Positions 25,860 to 33,999 of a stretch of 64,000 bases of DNA are shown piece after piece. Position numbers and translations under genes: made by a program. Position 1 is the first letter of the stretch. Each line of letters begins with the position of its first letter. The notes beneath the pieces were generated by a model that had not been told where the DNA came from, made no database searches, and saw only the letters and a list, made by a program, of their open reading frames with translations. The stretch is from an uncultured Collinsella sp. (GTDB taxonomy: Bacteria > Actinomycetota > Coriobacteriia > Coriobacteriales > Coriobacteriaceae): the NCBI GenBank assembly GCA_958435945.1, contig CAUBIC010000001.1, positions 124,001 to 188,000 on the forward strand, in the 5' to 3' direction.

Positions 25860-25945
25860 GTAGGAATTGTGTTGAGTTTATTTTCGTTCATTTTCTTTTT
25901 GAGTAAGAAAACACCTTTCGATTACTTATCTTTTCTATAAAAAAA
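25860..25945. promoter_or_regulatory. Promoter region between deoR-type gene and aldolase
   Basis: This AT-rich stretch contains TTTCGTTCATTTTC (about 25882-25895) and TTTCGATTACTTATC (about 25916-25930), similar direct repeats that could be DeoR-type operators. The remaining sequence to 26168 shows no gene. Confidence 0.4.
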
Positions 25946-26168
25946 AGACGCTGAACGCCCAAAATTCAATATCGAATACGCCCACTCGGCTCCAATTCCT
26001 TCCGTTTACTTTTCAAAAACGACTGTATTGACCTGCATGGGCTCAATATCTCGCACATGCAAAGCCGCTGAATTTCATACAATGAGCGCAGTAAAACGCA
26101 AGGTAAAACGCCTTGCGGACACGTACGCCCGATGTCCAGATGCGGGCGAGGGAGAGGAGCAAACGCTC

Positions 26169-27026
26169 ATGGCACTTGTTACCACCGAAAAGATGCTCAA
26201 GGACGCTCAGGCCGGCCACTACGCCGTCGGCGCGTTCAACGTCGAGAACCTCGAGTTTGTTATGGCCGTTCTGGCCGCTGCCGAGGAGACCAAGTCCCCC
26301 GTCATCATGCAGACCACCCCGGGCACCATCAAGACCGCTGGTCTGGACTACTTCTACGGCATGGTCAAGGCTGCCGCCGAGCGCGCTTCCGTGCCCGTCG
26401 CCCTGCACCTCGATCACGGCGATGGCTATGATCGCTGCATGCAGGCTTTCCGTACGGGCTACACCTCCGTCATGATCGACGGTTCGCACGAGTCCTTCGA
26501 GGACAACATCGCCCTGACCAAGTCCGTCGCCGACGCTGGCCGCGCCATGGGTGTGCCCGTCGAGGCCGAGCTTGGCAAGGTTGGCGGCAAGGAGGACGAC
26601 GGTCCCGCGGTTGAGGGCGAGAGCCCCTACACCGATCCGGCCGAGGCCAAGGAGTTCGTCGAGCGCACCGGCTGCACCTCGCTGGCCATTGGCGTTGGCA
26701 CCAGCCACGGCGTGTACACGAGCGATCCGCACATCGAGCAGTCCGTGGTCAAGGCCATCCGCGACGCCGTCGACGTGCCGCTGGTCCTGCACGGCACCTC
26801 TGGTGTGCCCGATGAGCAGGTTGCCGAGGCTGTGAAGAACGGCATCTGCAAGGTTAACTACGCCACCGAGCTGCGTCAGGCCTACACCAAGGGCTTCATG
26901 GCCTACATGGCCGAGAACCCTGCCTGCTTCGATCCCAAGAAGCCGGCCAAGGAGGGCATGCGTGAGATCACCGAGCTGGTTAAGATCCGCATGACCAACC
27001 TCAACTCTGTGGGCAAAGCAGAGTAA
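26169..27026 (+). CDS. fba: Class II ketose-1,6-bisphosphate aldolase
   Basis: This 285-residue zinc aldolase cleaves fructose- or tagatose-1,6-bisphosphate to triose phosphates. Metal and substrate motifs are HLDHGDGYD, GTSHGVYTSDP and LHGTSGVP, with VNYATELR near the end. The length fits the FbaA/GatY/KbaY group. No LacD-type (class I) aldolase is in the window, so it may complete the LacABC route, but a plain glycolytic role cannot be excluded. ATG at 26169 follows GGGAGAGGAG; upstream ATGs lack a site. High use of preferred codons suggests strong expression. Confidence 0.93.
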   Translation: MALVTTEKMLKDAQAGHYAVGAFNVENLEFVMAVLAAAEETKSPVIMQTTPGTIKTAGLDYFYGMVKAAAERASVPVALHLDHGDGYDRCMQAFRTGYTSVMIDGSHESFEDNIALTKSVADAGRAMGVPVEAELGKVGGKEDDGPAVEGESPYTDPAEAKEFVERTGCTSLAIGVGTSHGVYTSDPHIEQSVVKAIRDAVDVPLVLHGTSGVPDEQVAEAVKNGICKVNYATELRQAYTKGFMAYMAENPACFDPKKPAKEGMREITELVKIRMTNLNSVGKAE

Positions 27027-27059
27027 TAGCAAGGGTACTCCGACTCGCTACATATCCCG

Positions 27060-27184
27060 GGGAGGGACGAGGGCTTAGTTCCCCAATCGTCCTCGGGCAT
27101 GCAAAAAGCCTCGCTGCGCACTTCGTGCGGCGAGGCTTTTTGCCCCCTGCGGAAAGATTGGGGAACTAAGCCCTCGTCCCTCCC
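27060..27184 (+). repeat. Nested-hairpin 3-prime element, copy A
   Basis: Perfect 29-bp outer arms (left arm starts GGGAGGGACGAGGGCTTAGT) enclose GTCCTCGGGCATG, an inner 14-bp hairpin (GCAAAAAGCCTCGC) and CCCTGCGGAAA. It begins 33 nt after the aldolase stop. The rest of the gap to 27729 has only short ORFs; a minus-strand stretch at 27191-27514 may be a decayed gene end but no family is recognised. Confidence 0.85.
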
Positions 27185-27729
27185 AGGTTGACCTACTCGA
27201 GGTCGTCGCCCTTGTGGCGTTGGGGCGGAATAGTGGTGCGCGAGGGGCGCTTTGTTGATGAGGGGTTAGTATGCCCGGGCTTGGTTGGGGAATGACTTGT
27301 TTAGGGATGCTTGGAGCTTTTCGAAGGATGCTCGCAGGTTGAGTTCCTGGTCGGTTGAGCGTTTGGCTTTTGTGGTGGGGGAGTCGAGGAGGCCGTTTCT
27401 CTGTGTCGGGGGGAAGGAGAAAAGGTCTGCATGTTTTAGGGATGGCTGCTGTGCTGCGTCATTGGAAGAATGCATGCTTATGCGGCCTCCTCGATGTCCA
27501 CCAAAAGGTTGCACACGGGGCGTGCTGCTAGGTCCCGTGCGTTGGCAGTATTATGCCGCGGCTGTTGCAAAGAAGCGCTAAAGAAAGGCTTAACCTGGTT
27601 TGGTTTTACGATGAAACTGCAGGTCAGAAGTATCGAGTAACACTCTTGAAAGGTTTTGAGCTTAAGGGCTTTCTAAGGTTTGTGGCGCGGATGTGGCTCG
27701 CCTGTGTGGGGCGTGTGGATGGCTCGTTC

Positions 27730-28716
27730 TTAGCGCTGCGGCTCTGCGGCGCGCACCTGCTCGATGACTTTTTCCATCGTGGCGTCGATGCGGTCTTTTT
27801 TGAGCTCGCATTCCCAGATGGTTATGGGTGTCCAGCCCATTTGGGTAAGCGCGGAGATGGCGGCTCGGTCGCGCTCGACGTTGCGACGGAACTTTGCCTC
27901 CCAAAATTCAACATTGCGCTTGGGCTGGCTCGGATTGCACTTAGGGCAGCGATGCCAAAAGCAGCCGTTGACGAAAATGGCGATCTTGCGCCCGGGAAAG
28001 GCGATGTCGGGCTTACCGGGAACCTTCCATTCCAAGCGATAGCCCGTAAGGCCCGCTGCGCGCAGGCGCTGGCGTACGAGCAGCTCGGGCTTGGTGTTGG
28101 CGCGCTTGTTGCCCTTCATGGACTTTTTGATGGCGGCGCGACGGCGGACCAGTTCGCGCTCGTCAGCGGAGAGGTCGGAGGTATCGACGCCGTCGAGCAG
28201 ACCGGGCTTGGGGCGCTTTTTGCTACGGCGCTTAGGTGCGCGCTTGGGTTTGGTGGCGGGTTTGTCGGCTGTGTTGGGCGCGGCGTCATCGGCGGAGCTT
28301 GCCTCGAGCCGGTCTTCCTTCAGCTCGATCAGGGCATCAATGAGCCCCTTGTCGGCGGGCATCCATTCCACCGTGGCAAGCGAGGTGCGCGGAATCCAGC
28401 GGATATCGAGCTGGCGGTCGTGCTTCTGAGGCTCATCGGATTCATCGGCGAGCGAGCAGTAGTAGCACTCCATGGAGAGATGAAAATCGGGGTAGTCATA
28501 CTCAACGGTATAGAAATCGCGCAGGTTGGTGACTTTGACCTGCAGCTCTTCCATGAGCTCGCGGCATACGGCGTCCTCGGGCGTCTCGCCGCGCATGAGC
28601 TTGCCACCGGGGAACTCCCAAAGTCCCTGCATGTCGCCATAGCCGCGCTGCACGGCCAGTAGCTCGTCGGATCCTTCCTTGCGAATGATCCCAGCGGCAA
28701 CATGAACAGTCTTCAA
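27730..28716 (-). CDS. Nudix hydrolase fused to Vsr endonuclease
   Basis: This protein of about 328 residues has two domains. Residues 1-135 are a MutT/NudG-like Nudix hydrolase with a complete Nudix box, GKLMRGETPEDAVCRELMEE. After a Lys/Arg-rich linker, residues about 195-328 match the very-short-patch repair endonuclease Vsr: NTKPELLVRQRL, GKPDIAFPGRKIAIFVNGC, CFWHRCPKC and IWECEL. Vsr nicks T:G mismatches from deaminated 5-methylcytosine; NudG-type enzymes clean up altered cytidine nucleotides. The best start is TTG at 28716 after GAGAGGA; longer frames run antisense into the ABC gene. No cytosine methylase is adjacent. Confidence 0.88.
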   Translation of the reverse strand: MKTVHVAAGIIRKEGSDELLAVQRGYGDMQGLWEFPGGKLMRGETPEDAVCRELMEELQVKVTNLRDFYTVEYDYPDFHLSMECYYCSLADESDEPQKHDRQLDIRWIPRTSLATVEWMPADKGLIDALIELKEDRLEASSADDAAPNTADKPATKPKRAPKRRSKKRPKPGLLDGVDTSDLSADERELVRRRAAIKKSMKGNKRANTKPELLVRQRLRAAGLTGYRLEWKVPGKPDIAFPGRKIAIFVNGCFWHRCPKCNPSQPKRNVEFWEAKFRRNVERDRAAISALTQMGWTPITIWECELKKDRIDATMEKVIEQVRAAEPQR

Positions 28717-28864
28717 CAGGAGTCCTCTCTCAACATCAACACGTGGCAGGGTAGCTATCCGTACCTTACACAACGGTAAGGCAAGCGTAAGCCATATCGA
28801 TGGTAGCCGACTCGTCTTCTTGCGACTATAGATGCCGTAGACTAATCGCAAGAAAGGACTCGGT

Positions 28865-29650
28865 ATGCAAACCACGCACATGGCGACCCCGGTACTGGAG
28901 GTCGCGCATCTCGAAAAGGTATATGGGGCGCTGGGCAACGTGACCCGCGCGCTCAACGACGTCAGCTTTACCGTCAACCGCGGTGAGTTCGTGGGCATCA
29001 TGGGCGCTTCGGGCTCGGGCAAGTCGACGTTGCTCAACTGCGTGTCGACCATCGATAGCGCCACGAGCGGCACGATCCGCATCAACGGGCAGGACGTGAC
29101 GCGCATGAAGCAGGCCAAGCTCTCGCAGTTTCGCCGCGAGGAGCTCGGCTTTATCTTCCAGGACTCCAACCTGCTCGATACGCTCACGGCACGCGAGAAC
29201 ATCGCCCTGCCGCTCACCATTGCCCGCACAAACTCGGCAGAGATCTCGACCCGCGTGCAGGATGTGGCAGCGCGCCTGTCCATCAGTCAGGTGCTCGACA
29301 AGTATCCCTACCAGATGTCCGGCGGCCAGCAGCAGCGCGTTGCCGCGGCTCGCGCGCTCGTCACCGACCCCACCATGATCATGGCCGACGAGCCTACCGG
29401 CGCCCTCGACTCCAAAAGCGCCCGCCTGTTGCTCGAGAGCCTAGAGGCCCTCAACCGCCGCCTGCGCGCCACCGTGCTCATGGTCACGCACGACAGCTTT
29501 GCCGCCAGCTACACGAGCCGTGTGCTGTTTATCCGCGACGGCAAGATCTTCACCGAGCTGCGCCGCGGCGACACCGACCGCCGAGAGTTCTTCGACCGCA
29601 TTATGGAGGTCGTTGCCATGATGGGCGGTGAGGGCTCCGATGCTCTGTAA
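28865..29650 (+). CDS. ABC transporter ATP-binding protein, Bce type
   Basis: This 261-residue ATPase of the MacB/BceA class has Walker A GASGSGKST, Q-loop FIFQDSN, signature MSGGQQQRV and Walker B IMADEPTGALD. It partners the FtsX-type permease that starts 11 nt before its stop codon. Such pairs often expel or resist peptide antibiotics, but no histidine kinase or response regulator is adjacent, so that role is only inferred. AAAGGA precedes the ATG. Confidence 0.93.
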   Translation: MQTTHMATPVLEVAHLEKVYGALGNVTRALNDVSFTVNRGEFVGIMGASGSGKSTLLNCVSTIDSATSGTIRINGQDVTRMKQAKLSQFRREELGFIFQDSNLLDTLTARENIALPLTIARTNSAEISTRVQDVAARLSISQVLDKYPYQMSGGQQQRVAAARALVTDPTMIMADEPTGALDSKSARLLLESLEALNRRLRATVLMVTHDSFAASYTSRVLFIRDGKIFTELRRGDTDRREFFDRIMEVVAMMGGEGSDAL

Positions 29651-31847
29651 ACTCGCTTGGGGCAACGTCCGCCGCGCCGGCCGCGACTACCTCGTCTACC
29701 TTTTGACGCTCACCCTGGGCGTCACGGTCTTCTATGCCTTTAACACCATCTCGATGCAGGTCGACATCGCCGGAATCGATGAAGAGGGCTTGGCGCAGGT
29801 TATGGGCAGCATGCTCGGCGACCTGACGTACTTTTTGGCCGGTGTCATGGCCTTTTTGATGGTGTATGCCAATAACTTCATCATGAAACGCCGCAAGAAG
29901 GAGTTTGGCCTGTATCAGGTGCTCGGCATGGGGCGCGGACGCGTCGCCACGATCATGGCGCTCGAGACGGTGATTGTCTCGGTCGTGGCCTTTGTCGCCG
30001 GCATTGTGCTGGGTGTGGGACTCTCCCAGCTCATGACGTTCTTTACGGCCTCGTTTTTTAAGACACAGATCGCCAATTTCCACTTCTTTTTCTCGGTGCA
30101 TGCGTTCAACCTGACCCTTGTCTGCATGCTCGTGATGTTCGTACTCACGTTACTGCTGAACCTTCGCGCCGTGCGTCGTACCAAACTCATCGAGCTTATG
30201 GGTGCCGAGCGTCGCAACGAGAGTATCAAGACGCGCAACCCCTGGATTGCGATTGCCATCTTTGCCGTGGGCGTGGTGCTTGTGGGCGTGGCCTATTACC
30301 GTCTGCTACGTGATGGGTTCCCGCTAACCGCGACGGACAGCAAGCTGCAAGAGGCCATGAACCAGTTTGGCATTACGACCGCTATGGTTACCGTGGGCAC
30401 CTTTGCCCTGTTCTGGGGACTCTCGGGCATGCTCATCAAGCTGCTGCAGAGCCTGCGCGGCGTGTATTGGCGCGGCCTCAACATGTTTACCGTGCGCCAG
30501 CTTGCGGCCAAGGTCAACACGGTGTGCTTTTCGATGGGCGTCATCGCGATGCTCCTGTTTTTGGCCATCACCTCGGTGACGTGCGGTATGTCGATTGCCA
30601 ATGTGATGAACGAAAACCTGGAGCGCTATAACCCTGTTGACGTGTCACAGACGTATGTCTATTACACGCCCGATACGCTCGACTACTACAAAGAGTACAT
30701 CAATCCGTCTGAAGCCGATCGCATGGTGCTGGCCGATAGTACGGTCGATTTGTACTCCGCATGGCACGGCGATCGTAAGGGCAAGTCGGCGGACAACAAC
30801 GACGAGACCGGCAAGAAGGTCAATATTGCCGATGTTGCCGGTGAGCATGTGCAGATCGATTCGTATCTGAGTTACCCGCTTGGCGGCTCGGATCCTTCGG
30901 TGACTCCAAGTGAAATGTGCAAGGCCATGGGCGAAAAGCTTCCCAAGGCGTTCGGGGGTAGCAATGCCGATACGATGGGTCTGTTTGTGACGCCGGCGAG
31001 CCAGTACAACAAACTGCGTCAGATGATGGGCGAGGAGCCGGTGCACATCGGTCACGACCAGTATCTGCTCACGTGTGATATGGGCGGCGAGCTGGTCGAC
31101 CTGTACACCAAGTATATGGCTGGCGGCCATGCCCTTAGCTTGGGCGGGCATACGCTCAAGCCCGCAACCGATAAGTCGGACGAAGATGCGGCGGCCATCG
31201 CCAACTCGGCGATGGGCAGTAATCCGGGTACCGTCGTCGTTGCCGACGAGCTGTTGTCCCAACTTAATCTGCAGCCGTATTCCAGTAGCCTGCTCGTTAA
31301 CTACAAACAGGGGATGGATACGACCGAGGCAGACGAGAGTATTAAATACACTGTGCTCGACAATCTGCTCGTTGACGGCAAGGAGCCGGGGTCGTGGGGA
31401 ACCTTCATCACACGCTCCGAGATGTACGCGCAGGCAGCGCAAATGAACGGTCTTATTAGCTACCTAGCCATCTACATCGGCTTTGTATTGGTCGTTGCAT
31501 GCGCGGCGATTCTGTCGATCCAGCAACTCTCCAACGTGGCCGACGGCAGCCGCAGCTATCGTGTGCTGGCACAGATCGGCTGTGAGGACCGCCAGATTCG
31601 CCATTCGGTGATGGCGCAGCAAGCGGTATTCTTCCTGTTCCCGCTGGCAGTGGGTCTGGCGCACTCCTTTGTGGCACTTAAGGTGATCATCGAGCTGGTG
31701 AGCATTTTCGGAAATATGAGCATCGGCGGCACCGTGGGCCTCACCTGTGCAATCTTCCTGGCAGCATACGGTGGCTACTTCCTGGTGACCTACCTCATGA
31801 GCACCGGCATGGTGCGAGCCGCCATAGCCACCCGCTACAGCGAGTAA
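29640..31847 (+). CDS. ABC transporter permease, FtsX/BceB type
   Basis: This 735-residue membrane protein has an N-terminal FtsX-like domain (four membrane segments, about residues 15-260), further segments near 280-320, a large extracytoplasmic domain (about 330-600), and a C-terminal FtsX domain with three segments. This resembles BceB-type permeases, which have ten segments and one big external loop. ATG at 29640 overlaps the ATPase gene by 11 nt with GGTGAGGG before it; a GTG at 29628 is possible. It forms a complex with the preceding ATPase. Confidence 0.9.
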   Translation: MLCKLAWGNVRRAGRDYLVYLLTLTLGVTVFYAFNTISMQVDIAGIDEEGLAQVMGSMLGDLTYFLAGVMAFLMVYANNFIMKRRKKEFGLYQVLGMGRGRVATIMALETVIVSVVAFVAGIVLGVGLSQLMTFFTASFFKTQIANFHFFFSVHAFNLTLVCMLVMFVLTLLLNLRAVRRTKLIELMGAERRNESIKTRNPWIAIAIFAVGVVLVGVAYYRLLRDGFPLTATDSKLQEAMNQFGITTAMVTVGTFALFWGLSGMLIKLLQSLRGVYWRGLNMFTVRQLAAKVNTVCFSMGVIAMLLFLAITSVTCGMSIANVMNENLERYNPVDVSQTYVYYTPDTLDYYKEYINPSEADRMVLADSTVDLYSAWHGDRKGKSADNNDETGKKVNIADVAGEHVQIDSYLSYPLGGSDPSVTPSEMCKAMGEKLPKAFGGSNADTMGLFVTPASQYNKLRQMMGEEPVHIGHDQYLLTCDMGGELVDLYTKYMAGGHALSLGGHTLKPATDKSDEDAAAIANSAMGSNPGTVVVADELLSQLNLQPYSSSLLVNYKQGMDTTEADESIKYTVLDNLLVDGKEPGSWGTFITRSEMYAQAAQMNGLISYLAIYIGFVLVVACAAILSIQQLSNVADGSRSYRVLAQIGCEDRQIRHSVMAQQAVFFLFPLAVGLAHSFVALKVIIELVSIFGNMSIGGTVGLTCAIFLAAYGGYFLVTYLMSTGMVRAAIATRYSE

Positions 31848-31884
31848 CAAGCAGGCAAAATCGTCGCAAAATCAGAGGCGTATG

Positions 31885-31926
31885 ACCGCCGCGAAGGAAC
31901 CAGGGGCCCTTTCGCGGCGGTTTTTG
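31885..31926 (+). terminator. Terminator of the Bce-type operon
   Basis: ACCGCCGCGAA and TTCGCGGCGGT arms are followed by TTTTTGCC. Confidence 0.85.
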
Positions 31927-31949
31927 CCAATCTGGTGCGTCTTAGATAC

Positions 31950-32068
31950 AAGTGAGTAGACTATTTTGAACCTGCCAAGCACATCGCGACAAATGCTCAA
32001 TAAAACCGCAGGTCAGAGCTGTGGCGTTTTAGGGCGTGCTTGGCCTTCTGCAAAAAGCCTACTCACTT
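31950..32068. repeat. Inverted-repeat element, 119 bp
   Basis: Outer arms AAGTGAGTAG / CTACTCACTT and inner arms GCCAAGCAC / GTGCTTGGC bound a segment with AAACCGCAGGTCAGAGC. A similar core, AAACTGCAGGTCAGAAG, occurs at about 27617 without clear arms. Confidence 0.6.
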
Positions 32069-32114
32069 TGTTTTTCTGCTAGAAGACCGCCACGAGGGAA
32101 GGCAGCTCCCCCGG

Positions 32115-32172
32115 GTAGTCGTTGGGGACGTTCTTAAACGACTAGTCAAACAAGAACGTCCCCAATGACTAC
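32115..32172. repeat. GGGGACGTTCTT REP-like hairpin, copy 2
   Basis: The 21-bp arms differ by one base pair position from the copy at 19332-19389, and the loop again holds GACTAGTC. The two are nearly identical although 12.8 kb apart. Confidence 0.8.
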
Positions 32173-32247
32173 TTTGCGGGCAGCTAAAAGAGCCCCATCC
32201 TAAATTAGCTACCCCGCCAACACCGCAGGTAGAGCAAAAGTCAGCGA

Positions 32248-32346
32248 AAGCCCGCCAGAGCGAGCAAGGTGCCTTGAAGCGAGGCGGCATTGACCTTCTG
32301 GTCATGCCGCCGAAGCTGAAAGGCAGATTGCCGCTCTGGCGGGCTT
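32248..32346 (-). repeat. Large nested hairpin after DAHP synthase
   Basis: Outer 15-bp arms AAGCCCGCCAGAGCG / CGCTCTGGCGGGCTT surround an inner stem GGCGGCAT...ATGCCGCC. It follows the GTCGACGCTGC element in the same gene orientation and may act as the transcript end. Confidence 0.65.
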
Positions 32347-32387
32347 GCAGCGTCGAGCCGTTACGGCGTTTGGTAAAACGCCGTAAC
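32347..32387 (-). repeat. GTCGACGCTGCG-type 3-prime element after DAHP synthase
   Basis: On the minus strand, 1 nt after the stop, GTTACGGCGTTTTACC then AAACGCCGTAAC form a hairpin, followed by GGCTCGACGCTGC. It is the third copy of the family at 17942 and 19098. Confidence 0.7.
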
Positions 32388-32388
32388 T

Positions 32389-33420
32389 CTAAATCCGCTC
32401 CGCGATCTCGTGGATGAGGTAGTCGGTCTTTTCCCAGCCCAGGCACGGATCGGTGATCGACTTGCCAAAGACGCCGCCGTCGACCGGCTGGTTGCCGTCC
32501 TCCAGGTAGGACTCGATCATAAAGCCCTTGACCAGCTTGGAGATGGACTCGTTGCGGCGGCAGCTGTCGAGCACCTCCTTGCAAATGCGATACTGCTCAA
32601 GCGGGCGCTTACCCGAGTTGTCGTGGTTGCAGTCGATGACCGCTGCCGGATTGGCATAGCCGGCGTGCTCGGTGTAGCGTTCGGCCAGGCGCTCCAGGTG
32701 CTCGTAGTGGTAGTTGGGGTAGGTGCGACCGTCGAGACCGATGTAGCCACGCATAACGGCGTGCGCAAGCGGGTTGCCGTCGCACTCGACCTCCCAGTTG
32801 CGGAAGATGAAGCTCTGGTGCGCCTGCGCGGCGTAAATGGAGTTGAGCATAACGGTGGTGGAACCGGCAGTGGGATTCTTCATGCCGACGGGTACCGAAA
32901 TGCCGCTCGACACCAGGCGATGCTCCTGGTTTTCGACCGAGCGTGCGCCCACGGCCACATAGCTCAGCAGGTCAACGAGGTACTGGTAGTTGGACGGATA
33001 GAGCATCTCGTCGGCGGTGAAGAAGCCTGTTTCCTTAATAACGCGCAGGTGCATATGGCGGATGGCCTTGACGCCCTCGAGCAGGTCGTCGGGAGCCTCG
33101 GGGTTGGGGTTGTGCAGCAGGCCCTTGTAGCCGGTGCCCTTGGTGCGCGGCTTATTGGTGTAGACGCGCGGAATGATGATGAGCTTGTCCTTGACCTCCT
33201 CGGCGGTCTTGGCCAGTCGGTTCATGTACTCGAGGACCGAATCCTCGCGGTCGGCAGAGCACGGGCCGATGATGAGCACCTTGCGTGCGTCCTCGCCGGT
33301 AAAGACTTTGGCGACCTCGGCGTCAAATGCCTGCTTTTTGGCGGTAAGCTCGGCAGAAAGCGGCATTTCCTCGCGGATCTCCATGGGGATCGGCAGCCTG
33401 CGTTTGAATTCCATGGCCAT
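32389..33420 (-). CDS. aroF: 3-deoxy-7-phosphoheptulonate (DAHP) synthase, class I
   Basis: This 343-residue enzyme condenses phosphoenolpyruvate and erythrose-4-phosphate, the first step of aromatic amino acid synthesis. Motifs of the AroFGH family are IIGPCSADR, RVYTNKPRTKGTGYKGL, GARSVENQEHR and GMKNPTAGS. No chorismate mutase domain is fused. GAGGAGG precedes the ATG; a second ATG lies two codons in. It is monocistronic, with a strong promoter. Which aromatic amino acid inhibits it cannot be told. Confidence 0.95.
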   Translation of the reverse strand: MAMEFKRRLPIPMEIREEMPLSAELTAKKQAFDAEVAKVFTGEDARKVLIIGPCSADREDSVLEYMNRLAKTAEEVKDKLIIIPRVYTNKPRTKGTGYKGLLHNPNPEAPDDLLEGVKAIRHMHLRVIKETGFFTADEMLYPSNYQYLVDLLSYVAVGARSVENQEHRLVSSGISVPVGMKNPTAGSTTVMLNSIYAAQAHQSFIFRNWEVECDGNPLAHAVMRGYIGLDGRTYPNYHYEHLERLAERYTEHAGYANPAAVIDCNHDNSGKRPLEQYRICKEVLDSCRRNESISKLVKGFMIESYLEDGNQPVDGGVFGKSITDPCLGWEKTDYLIHEIAERI

Positions 33421-33474
33421 AGGGGCCTCCTCAATCTATAGAAAGAGCAATAAGCGTATTGTCGAGTGTTCGGC

Positions 33475-33503
33475 ATTATCCGCTGTCGCATGCTAAAGTG
33501 CAA
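33475..33503 (-). promoter_or_regulatory. DAHP synthase promoter
   Basis: Minus strand: -35 TTGCAC (33503-33498), a 17-bp spacer, -10 GATAAT (33480-33475), about 55 nt before the ATG. Confidence 0.7.
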
Positions 33504-33518
33504 GCCCTTGCCACCCCG

Positions 33519-33556
33519 AAACCTGCCAAAAGGGACAGGTTTATTTTGGCAGGTTT
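33519..33556. repeat. AAACCTGCCAAAA hairpin with GGGACAGG loop, copy 1
   Basis: 13-bp arms AAACCTGCCAAAA / TTTTGGCAGGTTT surround GGGACAGGTTTA. An inverted, decayed copy is at 63605-63640. Confidence 0.7.
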
Positions 33557-33644
33557 TATATGGGGGAACGTCGGCGGATACCGGGAGGGAGTGGCGTCGT
33601 GCGGGACCCTAAGGCTATTGTCGGTTCCCCAGGAAACACCCTGC

Positions 33645-33870
33645 GGGCAAAAAATGCCAAATATGAGTAATGTTGCTAACCTAGTAACATATCCGTCTAG
33701 CGAGATAATAGACAAAGTGATAAATATGTTCATTAACGTTGGCACGCAGAAGCCTGCTAACGGGCGTTTTGATCAATTTGAAGGAATATCTAGGCCGCAA
33801 AGACGTCGTTTGGGGCAGTTTTGGCTGTTACTAAAAAGGTGACAGTACTCATTTTTGCCATTTTTTGCCC
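33645..33870. repeat. AT-rich inverted-repeat element, 226 bp
   Basis: Near-perfect 25-bp ends (left end starts GGGCAAAAAATGCC and ends ATGAGTA) bound an interior much richer in AT than the neighbourhood. CCTGCGGG overlaps the left end. There is no supported gene inside. It looks like a MITE or structured insertion. Confidence 0.6.
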
Positions 33871-33938
33871 ACGGGGCCTTGAGGGAGAGCGTCAATCAGG
33901 CCTCAGGGGAGGCGTTTCGAGGCCCAAAGGACACAAAA

Positions 33939-33966
33939 CGGGGGCGCAGTTCATTCTGCGCCCCCG
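33939..33966 (-). terminator. Terminator of the MarR-ABC operon
   Basis: CGGGGGCGCAG and CTGCGCCCCCG with a 6-nt loop are followed on the minus strand by TTTTGTG. Confidence 0.85.
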
Positions 33967-33999
33967 ATCTCGGGAACTATCCATTCCCTGCGGTCGAAT

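Noticed and set aside
27553..28662. A 369-codon plus-strand frame opposite the Nudix-Vsr gene.
   Set aside because: The opposite strand carries two complete catalytic domains, so this is an antisense shadow.
28717..29283. An N-terminal extension of the Nudix-Vsr protein to an ATG at 29283.
   Set aside because: The extension is antisense to the ABC ATPase gene and its promoter. The Nudix domain begins right at the TTG at 28716, which has a GAGAGGA site.
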